The notes under the pieces were generated by a model. It searched no databases. It was not told the origin of the DNA and worked only from the letters and a program-made list of their open reading frames with translations. Below, one piece after another: positions 12,514 through 24,365 of a stretch of 64,000 bases of DNA; position 1 is the first letter of the stretch, and each line of letters begins with the position of its first letter. Both the position numbers and the translations under genes were made by a program. The stretch covers positions 62,001 to 126,000 of the forward strand of contig CAJQUW010011299.1 of the NCBI GenBank assembly GCA_907163375.1, given 5' to 3'. Source of the stretch: Prostheceraeus crozeri (Eukaryota; Platyhelminthes; Polycladida; Euryleptidae).

Positions 12514-13194
12514 TGTGATGGAAGACCACGATTCCTCGCTGATAGCATGTTTGGGTCCTATGACTGAGAGCGCAAACACGACAAATCCAATGGCTTCTTC
12601 GAAAGCCATTTCCTTATTATTCTCATCCTCCGCTTCCTTCCTTAATCTCTCAACGAGCACCTCCTCTTGCTCTCCTCCGCAGTCACCCTGTTGTATAATC
12701 GCTTTCTCAGCGGATATTAGGACAGCACTGGGCCCTTGACTTCCTCCAGCTTCACCAACAGCCAGTGACAGCTGCAACAGACCCATCTGTCTCCACATGG
12801 CTTCCTCTGCTTCCTTCCACTTGCGCACTATGTCCACAATTTTTCCAGCACTCGGTCGACCTGTACCAATCTCCGATGCGCTGTCAACTCCTTCTTCATT
12901 CGCAGCTGTCAGCAAACGCCTCATCACCTCTGCGATCGCTTCTTTCTGTCGCCACGAGGCTGCCTGAAGGAGCAATTTTCTGTCCACAGATGCCAGACAT
13001 CCAGACGGCAACAAGGATGGACAAGAGGAACGTGCAAGTGGACGGAGATCAATGGCTGTATCGGATGTGGCCGAGAATTGGGGAAGACGTCGGAAGATTT
13101 GGTCCAAAGGAGAATCGGAAATGTTTGCACCGCACAGACCAACGAGATCTAAGCAGCGGTCCATGAGAACAATAGTAGCACGTTGTTGAGGACC
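12514..13194 (-). CDS. SCFD2: SCFD2 large central exon (227 codons)
   Basis: Exon of 681 bp with acceptor ttacag and donor gtaagt (rc of 12,508-12,513). It opens with the Sec1-family motif VLMDRCLDLVGLCGAN (human VVFVDRTLDLTGAVG). Further matching blocks are PSLLPSGCLASV (human VVAPGCLSQS), QKEAIAEVMRRLLTAANEEG (human HKEAVMEVRRHLVEAASREN), and MGLLQLSLAVGEA (human CGLLQLGLATAQT). It ends near a hydrophobic stretch AIGFVVFALSVIG equivalent to human ELLILLIYIYSVTG. The remaining C-terminal third must lie on exons below 12.5 kb, which I did not find; they may also lie outside the window. Confidence 0.93.
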
Positions 13195-13342
13195 CTGTAA
13201 GATGAAGTAATGTATCTGAAGCTGCAGATTTACGACGTTAGCAGACTTTCTATAATTTGATAGGAAATATTACAGCCTCTGATCTTTGAAATGGATGATT
13301 ACGTGTTTTTGATAGTTTAACTTACTTATACTTACTTATACC

Positions 13343-13951
13343 CACAGAATTAGATTCATCTGCGCGCGTCTTCGGTTTCCTAGAAAGGAAGAATCACATC
13401 TAACCTTAATATCGAAATGGCACATCACAGAATTAGACAACTTGCTCCTTCTCGAATGGATAATTCGTATATCTCTTGCTATTGGAAATGTCAAACAATA
13501 AGCTGTCAGCAGATGACACTGGAGCCAGTGAGAGATGCGTGCGTGCTGTGATATCACTTCGCACAAACCAAAACACACATCAATGCCTGGCTTCGATTCA
13601 GTTTATGCACCATGCAGGAAGGAATGGTGAGAAAACGATGGTGAAATCATCAAGTGAACGAATTTTCGTGCGCCTGCTACTTTTTTAAATAATGATTGGA
13701 AGGGCCAACATTATCGAGAGAACTTGTGCGCAATGATCTGAATTCTTAGAATCTGAAGGAATTTTGGCAATCGAAGCACTTTACTGGAACTCACATTAAT
13801 CTGCAAGCGACGCACGACTTTTTTTCCTATCTCTGTAAGGTATTAGGAATTCCTTTTTGTCCACTTAATAGGTTCCTCGATGTGCCGGCGATTTCGTATT
13901 AATCACACTTCTAGCAAACCGAAGCAGATAAACAAAATATTTAATTCTATG
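13343..13951 (+). mobile_element. hAT-type MITE, copy A (nested in LINE tail)
   Basis: A 609-bp non-coding element with short inverted ends, cacagaatta at the left and taattctatg at the right. Flanking 8-bp sequences are cttatacc and cttatatc (7 of 8 match). It is one of four family members here. Removing it restores the 3' tail of the RTE fragment next to it, which fixes the boundaries. Confidence 0.85.
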
Positions 13952-14105
13952 CTTATATCATCTAACGTCGATTGTTCCATCCATGTTGGGTAGCTTGTAT
14001 GGCAGTTCTCCACTTCGCTCGGTCGCTAGCATCTTCCACACGGAGCCCGAGCGCTCGAAGGTCTTCTTTGATGTCATCGTTCCATGATACTTGGACGCCC
14101 AAGGA
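13952..14105 (-). mobile_element. RTE 3'-end fragment, interrupted by MITE
   Basis: The minus-strand peptide DDIKEDLRALGLRVEDASDR, followed by AKWRTAIQA, matches the C-terminus of the RTE at 38.5-42.7 kb nearly residue for residue. After the stop the tail goes on at 13,321-13,342 on the other side of the MITE, with tataagtaagtataagtaag. The element is 5' truncated to about 150 bp. Confidence 0.85.
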
Positions 14106-15966
14106 AAAAAACGTGTTTTTGATATAGATGCTTAAATTTCTACGCATATTCACAAGAGAAAACTTGCAAAAATGCTTCGCTTATTAATGGAAAAATGAAA
14201 ATGTTGTGTCCTAACCTACGCACATCCTTACTAATTTGCACCCTCCCTGCAGGTACCGGAGAAGGTTATCTACAAGATAAGGGTGCGTAAACGCGTTTTG
14301 ACCTAGCGGCCTGAACAGCTATACGTTTTCACAAGACGGTTGTTGCAAAAAGTAATCGTTTATTGATGGCAAAACTCGCACTCATGCGACTTAACTTGCA
14401 GAAATCTGCATCAGTTTGTATCTGCAGATAGGTACAAGTATTCTTGAACTAGTGACTGAGAAATCTATCCGCTTGGAAAGGACATAACACAGGAAACATA
14501 GCTGATATTGGTGAGAGCCTTGCGGAAGGTAGATGCAGTTAATCAGAAAAAGCTACAGCGCTTCATTTTGATTGGCTGTTGATATCTTTATCTGCGATTT
14601 CTTTGGAGTGAGCGTGCTTTTATATTTCGAAAAGGCTCTTCACTTCAAGTGGAGAGTTCAGGTTGTTCGACAAAATTGATTTTCCTAAATTTTTGAGACC
14701 GCTTCGCGATCTCGACGCTGTTGTGTATTAACCAATACTTAATGCTAAATTTAAGAAAACATACAAATTTGAGAAAATAAGTCCACGTTTTTGTGCAAAA
14801 ACTTAACACGATTGAAAAGTGCTTGCTAAATATGTAGGCAATTACAAAAAAATAAATGTTGGCTCATTGAATTGCATGTATGCGCAGTGAAAACTGACGG
14901 GTCTTCCATGTGATCAGCACTTTTCGCGAACTTAGGTAATATCCAACGAACTTAAGATAAAAGAAACAAGTTTACAGTCCTCAGAAGTCCGCCGCTCGCC
15001 TCTCGGATTACCATGATCACCAGACGAGCTTAGGAAGTCTGGAAGATTATGACTATATCTTTTATGCTACTGAGAATTAAGTTGTCGAATCAATTGAAAT
15101 TATTTGAAAAGAAAATTCTGACTGACGGAATAGCAACATCAGACGAAGGAGACACAAAACACATTCTTCTGCCTACAAGGAAAGCATTTAAACGATGCGA
15201 TTGTCTTCGATATTGAAATAAATTTGAATTTGAATGATTTCCGGAATGCAGGCGTCTGACGGTGTTTAAAAGCTTACAAATATCACCCGGCAAGTTTAAA
15301 TATTTGCGTCAGCATTCCCGAAATCATTCAGATACCGATAAAAACATTTTAGTTAAGGCACTTCACGAAAGCTACGTGAATCAGCTACAATAAATGCAAA
15401 TATGATATTTCAAAGTAAATTACTTTTGAATATTCCATATGCCGCAGAAAATAATTAATTCAATAATTGCTCTAATACTCGCACTAAATAACACTGCATC
15501 AACGTATTGCGTGTTCAGCCATTCTGAAGGCAATGTATGATATTATCATACTTTCTGATATCCAGAAGAAGGTATTTTTAGCGTCCATAATAGACTTGAA
15601 ATTCATGTCCCTTTCAAATTGATGAAAAATGACATACCAAACACCGCTCTTTGACCTCCCAGAGGCCAACTAGCAGTAAATGAAAATTCTTTTGATCTTC
15701 TGTGGGATATGTCACACCAAGAAGGAAAAAAGACAGGGATATACCCTAATGTACATGTAAATTGTCCTTAAGGAATAGGAAATTATCAAGAAACAGAAAA
15801 CCATTAAGAAAGACGAAAAATCAAAGATGACATCGACATAGAATTTTTAGTAGTCCGGATCGATTATCTGGTCTATTGTCCAATCAAACGGATAGTCGGG
15901 TTCTCTGACATTCTCAGAATATCAGGAGTGAAAATTGCAGAAATATGATAAGTGAGAGAATGATGA
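14106..15966. other. SCFD2 intron without recognisable gene
   Basis: Two diverged direct repeats of a phrase (ttcacaaga....ttgcaaaaa) lie near 14,150 and 14,327. An inverted pair, gaatgatttccggaatgc and gcattcccgaaatcattc, at about 15,230 and 15,312 could form a stem. Nothing coding is seen. Confidence 0.4.
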
Positions 15967-15972
15967 ACTTAC

Positions 15973-16062
15973 CTTTCTCCGTATCTTAGCTGGTCCATAA
16001 TTCACCAGATCAGTGGCAAGAGTTGTGGCTGTTTTCCCAACAGCAAAAATCTCCTCGCGGAC
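15973..16062 (-). CDS. SCFD2: SCFD2 90-bp exon (VREEIFAVG)
   Basis: Exon of exactly 30 codons between atgtcag and gtaagt. The peptide begins VREEIFAVGKTATTLATDLV and ends NYGPAKIRRK. Human SCFD2 has VREECFAVGSLSQVIAADLA and NYAPAKNRKK, with the same length of 30 residues. This is the strongest single piece of evidence for the gene identity. The segment leads into the conserved D-R-x-L-D-L motif that opens the next exon. Confidence 0.93.
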
Positions 16063-16121
16063 CTGACATGAAATGAAATATGTATAGCGAATGAAATTTG
16101 TGTCGTCAGATGAAATCTTAC

Positions 16122-16163
16122 CTTCAGTGTTTCCAGGAGGCTATTGAGACGGTCAACCGTGAT
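16122..16163 (-). CDS. SCFD2: SCFD2 42-bp exon
   Basis: Exon of 14 codons, phase 0 to 0, with acceptor attacag and donor gtaag. It encodes ITVDRLNSLLETLK, which sits directly before VREEIFAVG in the spliced reading. The human protein has LVSGLSSLCEHLG at the same place. The intron to the next exon is only 59 bp, by far the shortest in the gene. Confidence 0.8.
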
Positions 16164-16594
16164 CTGTAATGAACCAGTAGAAGGAATGTCAAGTTCGACG
16201 TGGACGTGTACGACCGAACAGAATTCGAAGATTATAAACAATACTTCAGGTTCAGGTTGACGAAGAAAATCAAGATAATAATGACGACAATTCACGTAAT
16301 TCACCTTCTCTAAACCGACAAGATAGATTACTTTACTCAGATTCTGCTGACAGGGTACAGACAGATGAAGAAAGATTTTCGGATTAGCTGGCTGCTAGAT
16401 TTAATGCGGATAGCACATTCCGCGAATCCATCAAGAAAACTTCTTCGGATGCACAAATAATGCAGTTTTGCAGTTACTGAGCAAACATTGCATCAGCGTG
16501 AGACGGTTAAATGACTCGAGAGTCAATATTCGAAAGATTGTGCATGTTGTAGCACACATTCTTCCTTCTAGTGAATCTCAAAAGTTTGGTATAG

Positions 16595-16770
16595 CTTCAT
16601 TACTCCCCTATACAAGAGCCTTGGAAGTTGCTGACATAGTCAGACTTTTCTGGAGTGTTCTGGCATAAGTCCGGATGTCTTTCCTGCCGACTTCCAATGA
16701 GACCTTCAAGGCTGGACCTCTGGACCAAAAGATCGCTAGGCCAAGCACTTAACCACTGTGCCACGGAGAC
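16595..16770 (-). mobile_element. SINE family A copy, minus strand
   Basis: The reverse complement reads gtctccgtggcacagtggtt at its head, then the B box, the ggatgt-type body and gtcagcaacttccaaggc at the 3' part. It lacks a few bases compared with the copy at 1,410. Confidence 0.85.
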
Positions 16771-16954
16771 TACCTCAAAGGGTGATTAATACAGAAGATG
16801 TACCTTCAAAAACAAACATTCTGCACAATAGATGGATGTATTTCACTTACTATGTCGATACTAATGGTATTTTGATAAAACATCATCAACTGAGCACACT
16901 CGAATTAATTCATGAAATCTTCACAACCGGCTAGAAGGGAAAGTTTATGCCGCC

Positions 16955-17335
16955 TGCGACTGACGTTGCATGACGTACGGATCTGAGACGTGGGCTTTGC
17001 GTGCGGAACGTGAGAGCTTACTCCAGAGAGCCGAGATGAGAATGGTGAGGTGGATGTCGGGTGTAAAGCTGGCCGACAGAAGGTCTAACGAAGAACTCAG
17101 ACAAGCAATGGGACTTCCTTCGATTTCTGAAGTCATAAGGGTGTTTGCGTTGGTTCGGCCACGTGAGGCGTAGAGACCAGACTGAGTGGATCAGGAAAGT
17201 GGAAGTGGAAGGGAAGACACCTACCGGAAGACCTGTTTCCATGCCGTTCAAGATGACATGCGCAGACTGATCGCCGTCAGGAGAAGACCGTCCAACCTAG
17301 CGGAGCCCAGAAGACAGACGTTAAGGGGATGAGTG
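16955..17335 (+). pseudogene. RTE LINE C-terminal fragment
   Basis: The frame reads TYGSETWALRAERESLLQRA and EMRMVRWMSGVKLADRRSNE, typical of the region after the RT in RTE/CFDP2-like elements. Later parts (FALVRPREA and DDMRRLIAVRRRP) continue with frame changes. It is related to, but more diverged than, the RTE copy at 42.2-42.7 kb (YGSETWALSAECLRRLEVNE). Confidence 0.8.
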
Positions 17336-17366
17336 AGTGATTATTCGACTCCGATAATCACTAAGA

Positions 17367-17735
17367 CCTGCTTTACACCGGCAGTTCATGTGCTGTGCAG
17401 CAAATGACGAAGATGACCTCGTTATGACGTTCATCCTAATTTCTACTGACACAGAACATGACGTCAGTGCTGCAGTGGCAGTTCAGGTGCAGTTCAGCGA
17501 TTTCAACGAAGTCTATTTCTTTGCAGTCTGATTGGTTAATTTTCTCTATATTTTGTTCTATGTCTCACTTTGGTTGGACAGTACAGTAGCTGACTTGTTG
17601 TCTTGCTGTTCGCAATGTAAATTAGATGCTGAACATGCAGTTATGTTTCATAGCTATGTCATGCTGCGTTTGAATCACGTGACGGGCGTGTCACTCGTCT
17701 GCTGCAACTGCAGCGACTGCCAGTATAAAGTAGGC
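17367..17735. mobile_element. Short non-coding element with inverted ends
   Basis: The left end cctgctttacaccggcagtt and the right end (rc) cctactttatactggcagtc form an inverted repeat of about 20 bp, with weaker pairing inward (gctgtgcagca against gcagttgcagca). Length is about 369 bp. No transposase is encoded and the target duplication is unclear, so the class is open. Confidence 0.5.
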
Positions 17736-19388
17736 TTAACACTTACTGTGCGACTGCATTCTGCATGTGCCAAATAGATGAGTTATTCAACTGTTTCTCA
17801 CATCATTTTCATGAATCTCATGACGCTATCCCTGACAAAGAACCTTGAATGGTCAGTCGAAACAGATTTGTAACTTGATGACTTACTTATCATAGAAAGA
17901 ACAGTTATATTCATATCAACTTTCCTTTGTACCCAAATTTGTAGCGCTTTTGTAGAGGCGTTTTGCCGACACGGAGTGCCCCACTGAACTTTGAATTAGG
18001 CTTGTTTTATCATCATGACAAAAATAATTTACAGGTTACATAAATCTGCAACTAAATGACAAGCCGTGCGACCGCCGTAGATAACAATTGATTTCCAAAA
18101 ACATTGATTATGAGGTGCAATTGATTTTGACTCATGGAGGCATTCGCGATGAGCATGAACCATGTTCAAGCCCATAATCAGAAAATCGGAAGTAACAATA
18201 CACTTAAGAAAACTTAACTATGAATAGAATGAAGCAATTATGATTATAAAGTGATGAGGATCACGCATGTAATTAGGGCCCCAACCTGCAGGAAAGGAAG
18301 CCATCAGCTGCGAAATTATTTAAGAAATAAAATTTAAAAAAACCACATTGAAAAAAACGGTAAAATTAGTTACTACTGAAGGAAATTTGAGTAACAGCAA
18401 TTGAATGGTAAAATAATTCACAGAGCTTTTTGAACGAGGCTAATTGAAGTTTCGATAAGGCACAGCATGCATGGCAATGTGAACACTTTGTCAGTTATCA
18501 CCCATGAGAGAGAGAGTGTGTGTGTGTATATATGTGTGGGTGAGTGAGAGAGATAGAGAGACCTATTTACTTGCACATATACAAAGTTTAGGTGAGCTAA
18601 CCATAAATGACAGCTGCTTGACTCCGTAGACAGAATTAAACACTACATATCAGTGTTGCTACGGAATGATCAGCAAGCGCCTTCACTTCCCGCTCTCCTT
18701 CAAATTCATGCGCAGATAACACAAAAATTGTTCGTCGATTCATATACATGCATTTCACTGAAATCGACAGGTGAAAGCGATCGATCTTTATCGCTATATT
18801 CTTATTATCGATAAAAATGATAAACAATCACTACAGTGACGAAGAAGGAACAATAAATGTCAAAGTAGAGTCGAGCGGAAAGTCTAACACTGTTAGGAAT
18901 ATATTAAATAAACTTTCTGTACACGAAGGACTGGTTTGGTCAAACACATTGGAACAACCTCAGCAACTCTTACCTAGAAAGGGGAATAACAACATTCAAT
19001 ACCCTCTCAATTTTTTGTCTTTTCTGTTTATTCTTTGCATTTTCAAATTTGCGTCCGACTTTTATTGGATAATTATTATATGAATTATTGTCGATCTTTC
19101 TAATTCTGAGTATTGGCCGTCTTATTCTAATTTTTAAAAAACTTGATGCGCCTGGGTTCCAAAACTCACAAAATTATGGAAGAATACTGGTGACTGATTC
19201 ACTCTGACACACTTAATTGATTCCTCAGTTTTTTTCTAATACAAGCTCACCTGCATTAATCATGGAGCCTCAAAAATAATTGGACGAGACATTTTAGGGC
19301 ACATTTCTTAAAATATACTTAGCAAGCATTTCCGTGAAGACATGCATGAACTTGATGACAAACATAGTGCAGCATGAGGAGCACTCAC
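17736..19388. other. SCFD2 intron; simple repeats
   Basis: Includes a mixed GA/GT microsatellite at about 18,506-18,563. No coding region or RNA gene was recognised. Confidence 0.45.
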
Positions 19389-19435
19389 TTCGTGAACATC
19401 ACGCAAAGGACCATCTGTCATTCGCCCAACAACAG
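19389..19435 (-). CDS. SCFD2: Probable small SCFD2 exon
   Basis: Candidate exon of 47 bp between attttag and gtgagt. It starts with two bases of a split codon and then reads VVGRMTDGPLRDVHE. Homology is too short to decide. It is supported by the two good splice sites, by the phase (it ends in phase 0, as the next exon at 16,163 needs) and by its order between the domain 1 exon and the VREEIFAVG exon. It implies an upstream exon ending in phase 1. It could be a chance pair of splice-like sites. Confidence 0.5.
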
Positions 19436-21023
19436 CTAAAATGAACTCTTTAGCCTGCTTATGTATATGTTGTGTAAATGGTATTTACTTCCCGGTTGTT
19501 TGTTTTCATTGACTGTTGTCAGCCAACAAAATCTATCATAGAACCAGAGTTAGAAGCGGAATCGGTCCTCGGACGGGCCGGGCTGGACCTGAAAAATTCG
19601 GTGAGCACCCAGGCCGGGGCGGACCTGAAATATCCAGCATCCGGGCCGATATTTATTATGTCTGAGATTAGTAACATCTCCCTCATTTGATCATTTTAAT
19701 TCTCTGAATCAATTTATGAGATAGCTTCTCAACATGACTCGTAACCAACAATAAAAATTACAAAAACACTGCCATACAACGGAATAAGTCATACATAGAA
19801 GAGCCAGCGGCTTCACGAATTCATCAATTATCTGATAGCACACCGTCCAATCACAAGAGTCGATTGAATATTCAGTGGAGCATTTGACTTAGTGATTCAT
19901 TTTTTCATATACATGTCCTCAGTGTTTTCGTTTTCCTGGCTTTAACAAACCTAAATAAGCCATCGATACATCAAATAAGATCCAAATTAAATGTGATAGA
20001 CAATAAACGTGTTATACCGCACAATAATTTTGAAAATAAATGAAAATTTGCCTACAGATGGTACATGGGACATGCAGCATGCAATCCTGTAATCAATAAT
20101 CAGCTCCTTAGAGTGATTTCAAGGCGATTGCACTCATCTAACGCAATCGATAATGTCATTAAAGAAGGTGAAGTGCGCCAATCGATTAACTATGCACCCG
20201 GGCCGGAGCCGGGAGTGATGTTTTGGAGTCAAAGCGGCCCGCTTTCAGCTCTACACTCAACCAGCGGGCTTTATTCGTTCAAATGCGATTATCATGTGAT
20301 CATGAAATTCATAGCCCATTTATAGATAATTAAAACCATAATCGTGTCCATCAATAAGGTCAGTTTCCGACGACGTGTAGGATGATGATGCGCTATAATC
20401 TGATTACTTCCGATCCTACTTATGTGAGAACACGTATGTCATGCTCCCGGACACACAGACAGAATACCATTGTATCACGATATAATAAAGCAATGATCCT
20501 CCCCTGCAAATGCGATTTTTCTCATCGATCTAATCATCTTATCATCATATCTCATTGTAACACAGAACCTAGGCGAGGGTGTACCTCTCTCTATTCATTT
20601 CTTTTGTTGAGAGGATGAAAAAACACTGCTCAATTACTTAGCATACGAGAACAGAGACAACGTTGAGTTAAGCTTGCGATGAATTTGTGTGAAGGATATC
20701 AAGGCGATTCTGAGTCCTCACTGCGCTGTACATGTTTTCCATGTCTTGGCCAGTCATGTGTTTGTAGAAAATTTGTGAAAATTTGGGAAGAGCGATGAAG
20801 TTCTTGTTCTACACTAAAAAGTTCGATTATGAATTCATCTGAAACGTAGATCTTATATAGTAACTTCAACGTCTGCATTCTCAAAGACTGTCTTTCCTTC
20901 CAGCAGACGTTGTATACGAAATAACATGTAACAAGCGCCAGAACTGCTATTATGACAGCTCAATCCGGCCGCCAGAGCATGTTTCTCAGGGAGCAAGGAC
21001 GAAAACGAGAATTTCACAGAATG
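19436..21023. other. SCFD2 intron; two G+C-rich islands
   Basis: Local G+C-rich phrases near 19,575-19,645 (gggccgggctgg, ggccggggcgg) and 20,197-20,245 (cccgggccggagccggg) stand out from AT-rich surroundings. They may be ends of one element but I could not pair them convincingly. The missing SCFD2 exon may lie in this or a later intron segment. Confidence 0.35.
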
Positions 21024-21031
21024 ATGTGTAC

Positions 21032-21314
21032 TATGGTTGTAAAAAGGCATGTTTTTATCGCGTTTTTTAAATTAAAAAACACGTGTTTTTTAATTTCTAT
21101 GTTTTTCATATTTTTATTTGTTTTTTTAATTAAAAGGATATATTGTTGCTAATTATTCAATATGATTAATACCGACGCCTCTTCAACTTCAAATGTTCAA
21201 TTAAACATAAGATTTCAATTAATATACGAAGAATTTGAGCCTATTTTGGCCATGATCGTGATGGTTCGATGATTTATACTTTCAATCCTAGATGCTATTA
21301 TACACGCATACGTA

Positions 21315-21351
<37 letters not shown>

Positions 21352-22157
21352 TGATTATTAAGGATGAGTTATAAGTGATTTCATGTTTATTGCAATTATT
21401 ATATAGTAAGTTATAGAGAAAGCTTCATTTTCATGCAATCTTGAAGATTTTAATGAAAGAGCCAATCATCTTAAGAGCACTGAATAGGGAAGTCCAATGA
21501 AAATGCTTGATGACATATTTCTTTGTGGAGTCATTAAAACTTGGCGGTACAATGATGATAGTGTGGTCCCTAAAAAACCCTGTGGTCCCGATGTTTAGCA
21601 CATCAAGTTATCCAAGATACATATATTCTTCAACTTAAGTACATTGTTGATGCATAGGACTACTTCTTAGTATCCCTTTATCTCTCAATAATAGGTTTTC
21701 AGTAGATTCGTTGACGCATAGGACAAATGCTTCTGACAGCTTCATGCCTGCAAATGTGAGAGCGTGGGATGACTGCTGTGCACATTGCTAAGCGATGCGC
21801 GCTGTCATGGTAAGGATTGTCCATAGGAAAGGGATTGTCTCTCTCTACTTGATGCTGACGACCTTCACTGATGAATTTCACCGAGAAAGTCAACTTTCTT
21901 TTGATTTGATACGATTTGATATGAGGGACAACACTATCATCATTGTACCAACTTGACTCCCTTCCTGATGTTTTTCTATAATTCTTTGAGAAAATAAGAA
22001 CTGTTGATTTTTTAAAGCAATGAAAATAAAACACATGTATTGATAAAAAACACTGTTTTTTAACATCAACAAATTTAAAAACACTTTTAACATTAAAAAC
22101 ATTTGAAAACACTGTTTTTTATAAATACAAAAATTAACGCGTTTTTGAACAACCCTA
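21032..22157. mobile_element. Non-autonomous hAT element, 1.1 kb
   Basis: The left end tatggttgtaaaaaggc and the right end (rc) tagggttgttcaaaaacgc are hAT-like inverted repeats. Both ends are followed by runs of the aaaaaacacgtgtttttt type. The flanking 8-bp sequences atgtgtac (21,024-21,031) and atgtgcac (22,158-22,165) match at 7 of 8 positions. The interior has a GA microsatellite (21,318-21,348) and no transposase. Confidence 0.8.
21318..21348. repeat. (GA)n microsatellite
   Basis: An uninterrupted run of about 15 GA units inside the hAT element. Confidence 0.95.
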
Positions 22158-22165
22158 ATGTGCAC

Positions 22166-22649
22166 CGTATGACCCTATTGTCAGCAGTATCAAAGAAAAT
22201 CCAATGGGAAGCAGACTGCGGTTTCGCTAAAAATGGAAAGTTTTCAAATCATTTCCTACCATGTCCATGTACCTTTGTTTATGAAGCTAAAAATACTCAG
22301 ATTCAGAAAGCATCCCATTCAAGATTTCGGACAATGTTAACTACATTTAACACTATCCTCGCATGCATCACCGATCAGAAAGATGAATAACGCATACACA
22401 AGATGGGAAATGACTTGAAATCAATTCATTCCAAAAAATTGTGGCTCTACTTAAAATTTGTCTTACGTTATCAGAGAAAACAAAGAAAATCTCAATTTTC
22501 TCAATTCGCGGTCTAAAGCCCGCGCCCACATATTAAACCCGACACATACGTCCGCACAGCGACAGATATCCGAAACATTATCTAATAATAATTTTAGGCG
22601 ATTGACTATCTCATTCAACATTACTTAACACGAACATACATTTTCATGA
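22166..22649. other. SCFD2 intron, nothing recognised
   Basis: No motif or repeat seen beyond ordinary AT-rich intron sequence. Confidence 0.4.
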
Positions 22650-22830
22650 CAGGTGAGGTGGTCTTGTGATAGTGCTCGCTCAGCATCCGGGAGACCTGGG
22701 TTCAATCCTGACTCGGGTAAATCTAGGATAGTGAAAATAGTTACACTCTGCAGTACTCTTGCTAAAGCCCGGCCTCAGGGCGCTCGTTCAATGTGCTTCC
22801 GAGTATAAGCGATGCCTATATATATGTTTG
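22650..22830 (+). mobile_element. tRNA-like SINE, second family
   Basis: A tRNA-like head with a possible A box (ggtcttgtgatagtgctcg) and a clear B box (gggttcaatcctg). It is followed by a non-tRNA body containing aaagcccggcctcagggcgc and ending near gtataagcgatgcc. The acceptor stem does not pair well, so it is not a functional tRNA. Confidence 0.55.
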
Positions 22831-23484
22831 CTTTTTAGTCAATATTTATTGGATAAGTAAACACTATCTTTTCTACTAATCATTTTGGTCAACAGATGTT
22901 CCACACAGTATGTGAGATGGCCTGTTTCAAGTGCTACTTGACATAATACGAAGATAGTAGTTAAAATGGCCAAGAACAGTTTTGTGAATGCCATCAATTG
23001 CTTACTAGGCTCAGTGTCAAAGATTATGGATACATCAGCGATAACGAACACTCGCCTACAACCAAATATATACTTGTCCATAGACCCTATTTTTTCGTCT
23101 CATCGTGATTGAAAGCTACTTTCGTGGTCAATAAAGCCGATACAGCTAGATTGTACTGTTGGAAGTCACATCGAGCACTCACACAAAAATATTAAGATGT
23201 TGAATCTACTGGATTTAAATTATCAACGGATAGAGTGACGTCTGCAAGAATACAGCGGGAAGTCATGACCAGAAATCGCTCTGTATTGGAGAATCTCGCC
23301 ATGTACATGTATAATGCATATTGCACTAATTGCAATGCGTGTTTTTCATTCATTCTATCTTTTGATGCTTTAAGGGCATTTATGTTTATTATCAGTATAT
23401 TTCTATGTATTACCATTCAACACATTAGAGAATGGAGAAAGATCTATGGTGGTCAAATTTCAAATTTTAATATCGATACAACTG
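22831..23484. other. SCFD2 intron upstream of Tc1 transposase
   Basis: No TIR or HTH coding sequence for the Tc1 element was recognised. The open frame from 23,235 runs into the transposase but has no family similarity. Confidence 0.4.
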
Positions 23485-24365
23485 AAGGAGATGTTAAAAA
23501 GAAGAAGGGATCTGGTCGACCAAGAAAGTCTGCAGGAAGGACAGACGCACGTCTAGTTTTAGCTGCAAAGAGGAATAGATTTGTGTCAGTCCCAAAGCTA
23601 GTCGTACACTGGAAGAGTGCCTCAAATATAGACTGTAGCGTTCGAACGGCTTACCGAAGATTGCGAGAAGCTGGAATTCAATCGCGACGACCAGCTGTCC
23701 TAATTCCATTGAGTTTTGAGCACCGCAGAAGACGAGTTGCCTGGTGTGATGCCCATCGCTCATGGAATGACCATCACTGGCAGAAAGTCTTGTGGACTGA
23801 TGAATCGAGATTCACTCTGGATTTCAATGACGGTCGTGTCAGAGTGCATCGTCTTCCAGATGAACGCTTTGCCCCATGCTGTATTAAAGAACACGACAGA
23901 TATGGTGGTGGAAGTGTTGTGCTGTGGTGTGGCATTTGGCATGGCGGACGAACGACAGCAGTCATCATCAAAAGCACGTTGACTGGAGAGAGGTATCTCA
24001 ATGAAACTGTGCTTCCTGTTGCTGCCCCAGTGGTCAGGGTGCAGGATCTCGTCTTCCAAGACGACAACGCAAGACCACATCGCTCCTCGGCTGTCATTGC
24101 CACTGTTAGGAGATTGAACATTCAAACCCTTGACTGGCCTGCACGCTCACCTGACTTGTCACCCATTGAACAAGTATGGAACGAGCTTGGGCGGCGAGTG
24201 AGAGACCGCTATTCACTTCCACCAGTGTCCCTGAAGATTCTCTCTGAAAGACTGACAGAGCAGTGGCTTCTCCTTGAAACATCCTTCATTCAGAAACTTT
24301 GTGAATCCATGCCATCTCGGATCACTGAATGTATTGGAGCTAGAGGGGGGCACACGCGCTATTAA
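23485..24365 (+). CDS. Tc1-family transposase, 5' truncated
   Basis: A cut-and-paste DNA transposase of the Tc1 group. Recognisable homology begins near 23,485 with GDVKKKKGSGRPRK, the linker after the helix-turn-helix. The catalytic triad is visible: LWTDESRF (first Asp), FQDDNARPHR (second Asp) and WPARSPDLSPIEQVW (Glu), a DD34E spacing. The frame stays open upstream to 23,235, but residues there (CNACFSFILSFDALRAFMFI) are hydrophobic and unlike the usual N-terminal DNA-binding domain, so the N-terminus has been replaced or is degenerate. No clear terminal inverted repeats were found. The catalytic domain is intact in reading frame, yet the missing DNA-binding region argues against activity. 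Confidence 0.85.

Noticed and set aside
12446..13166. Plus-strand frames opposite the large SCFD2 exon
   Set aside because: They are shadows of the minus-strand coding exon.
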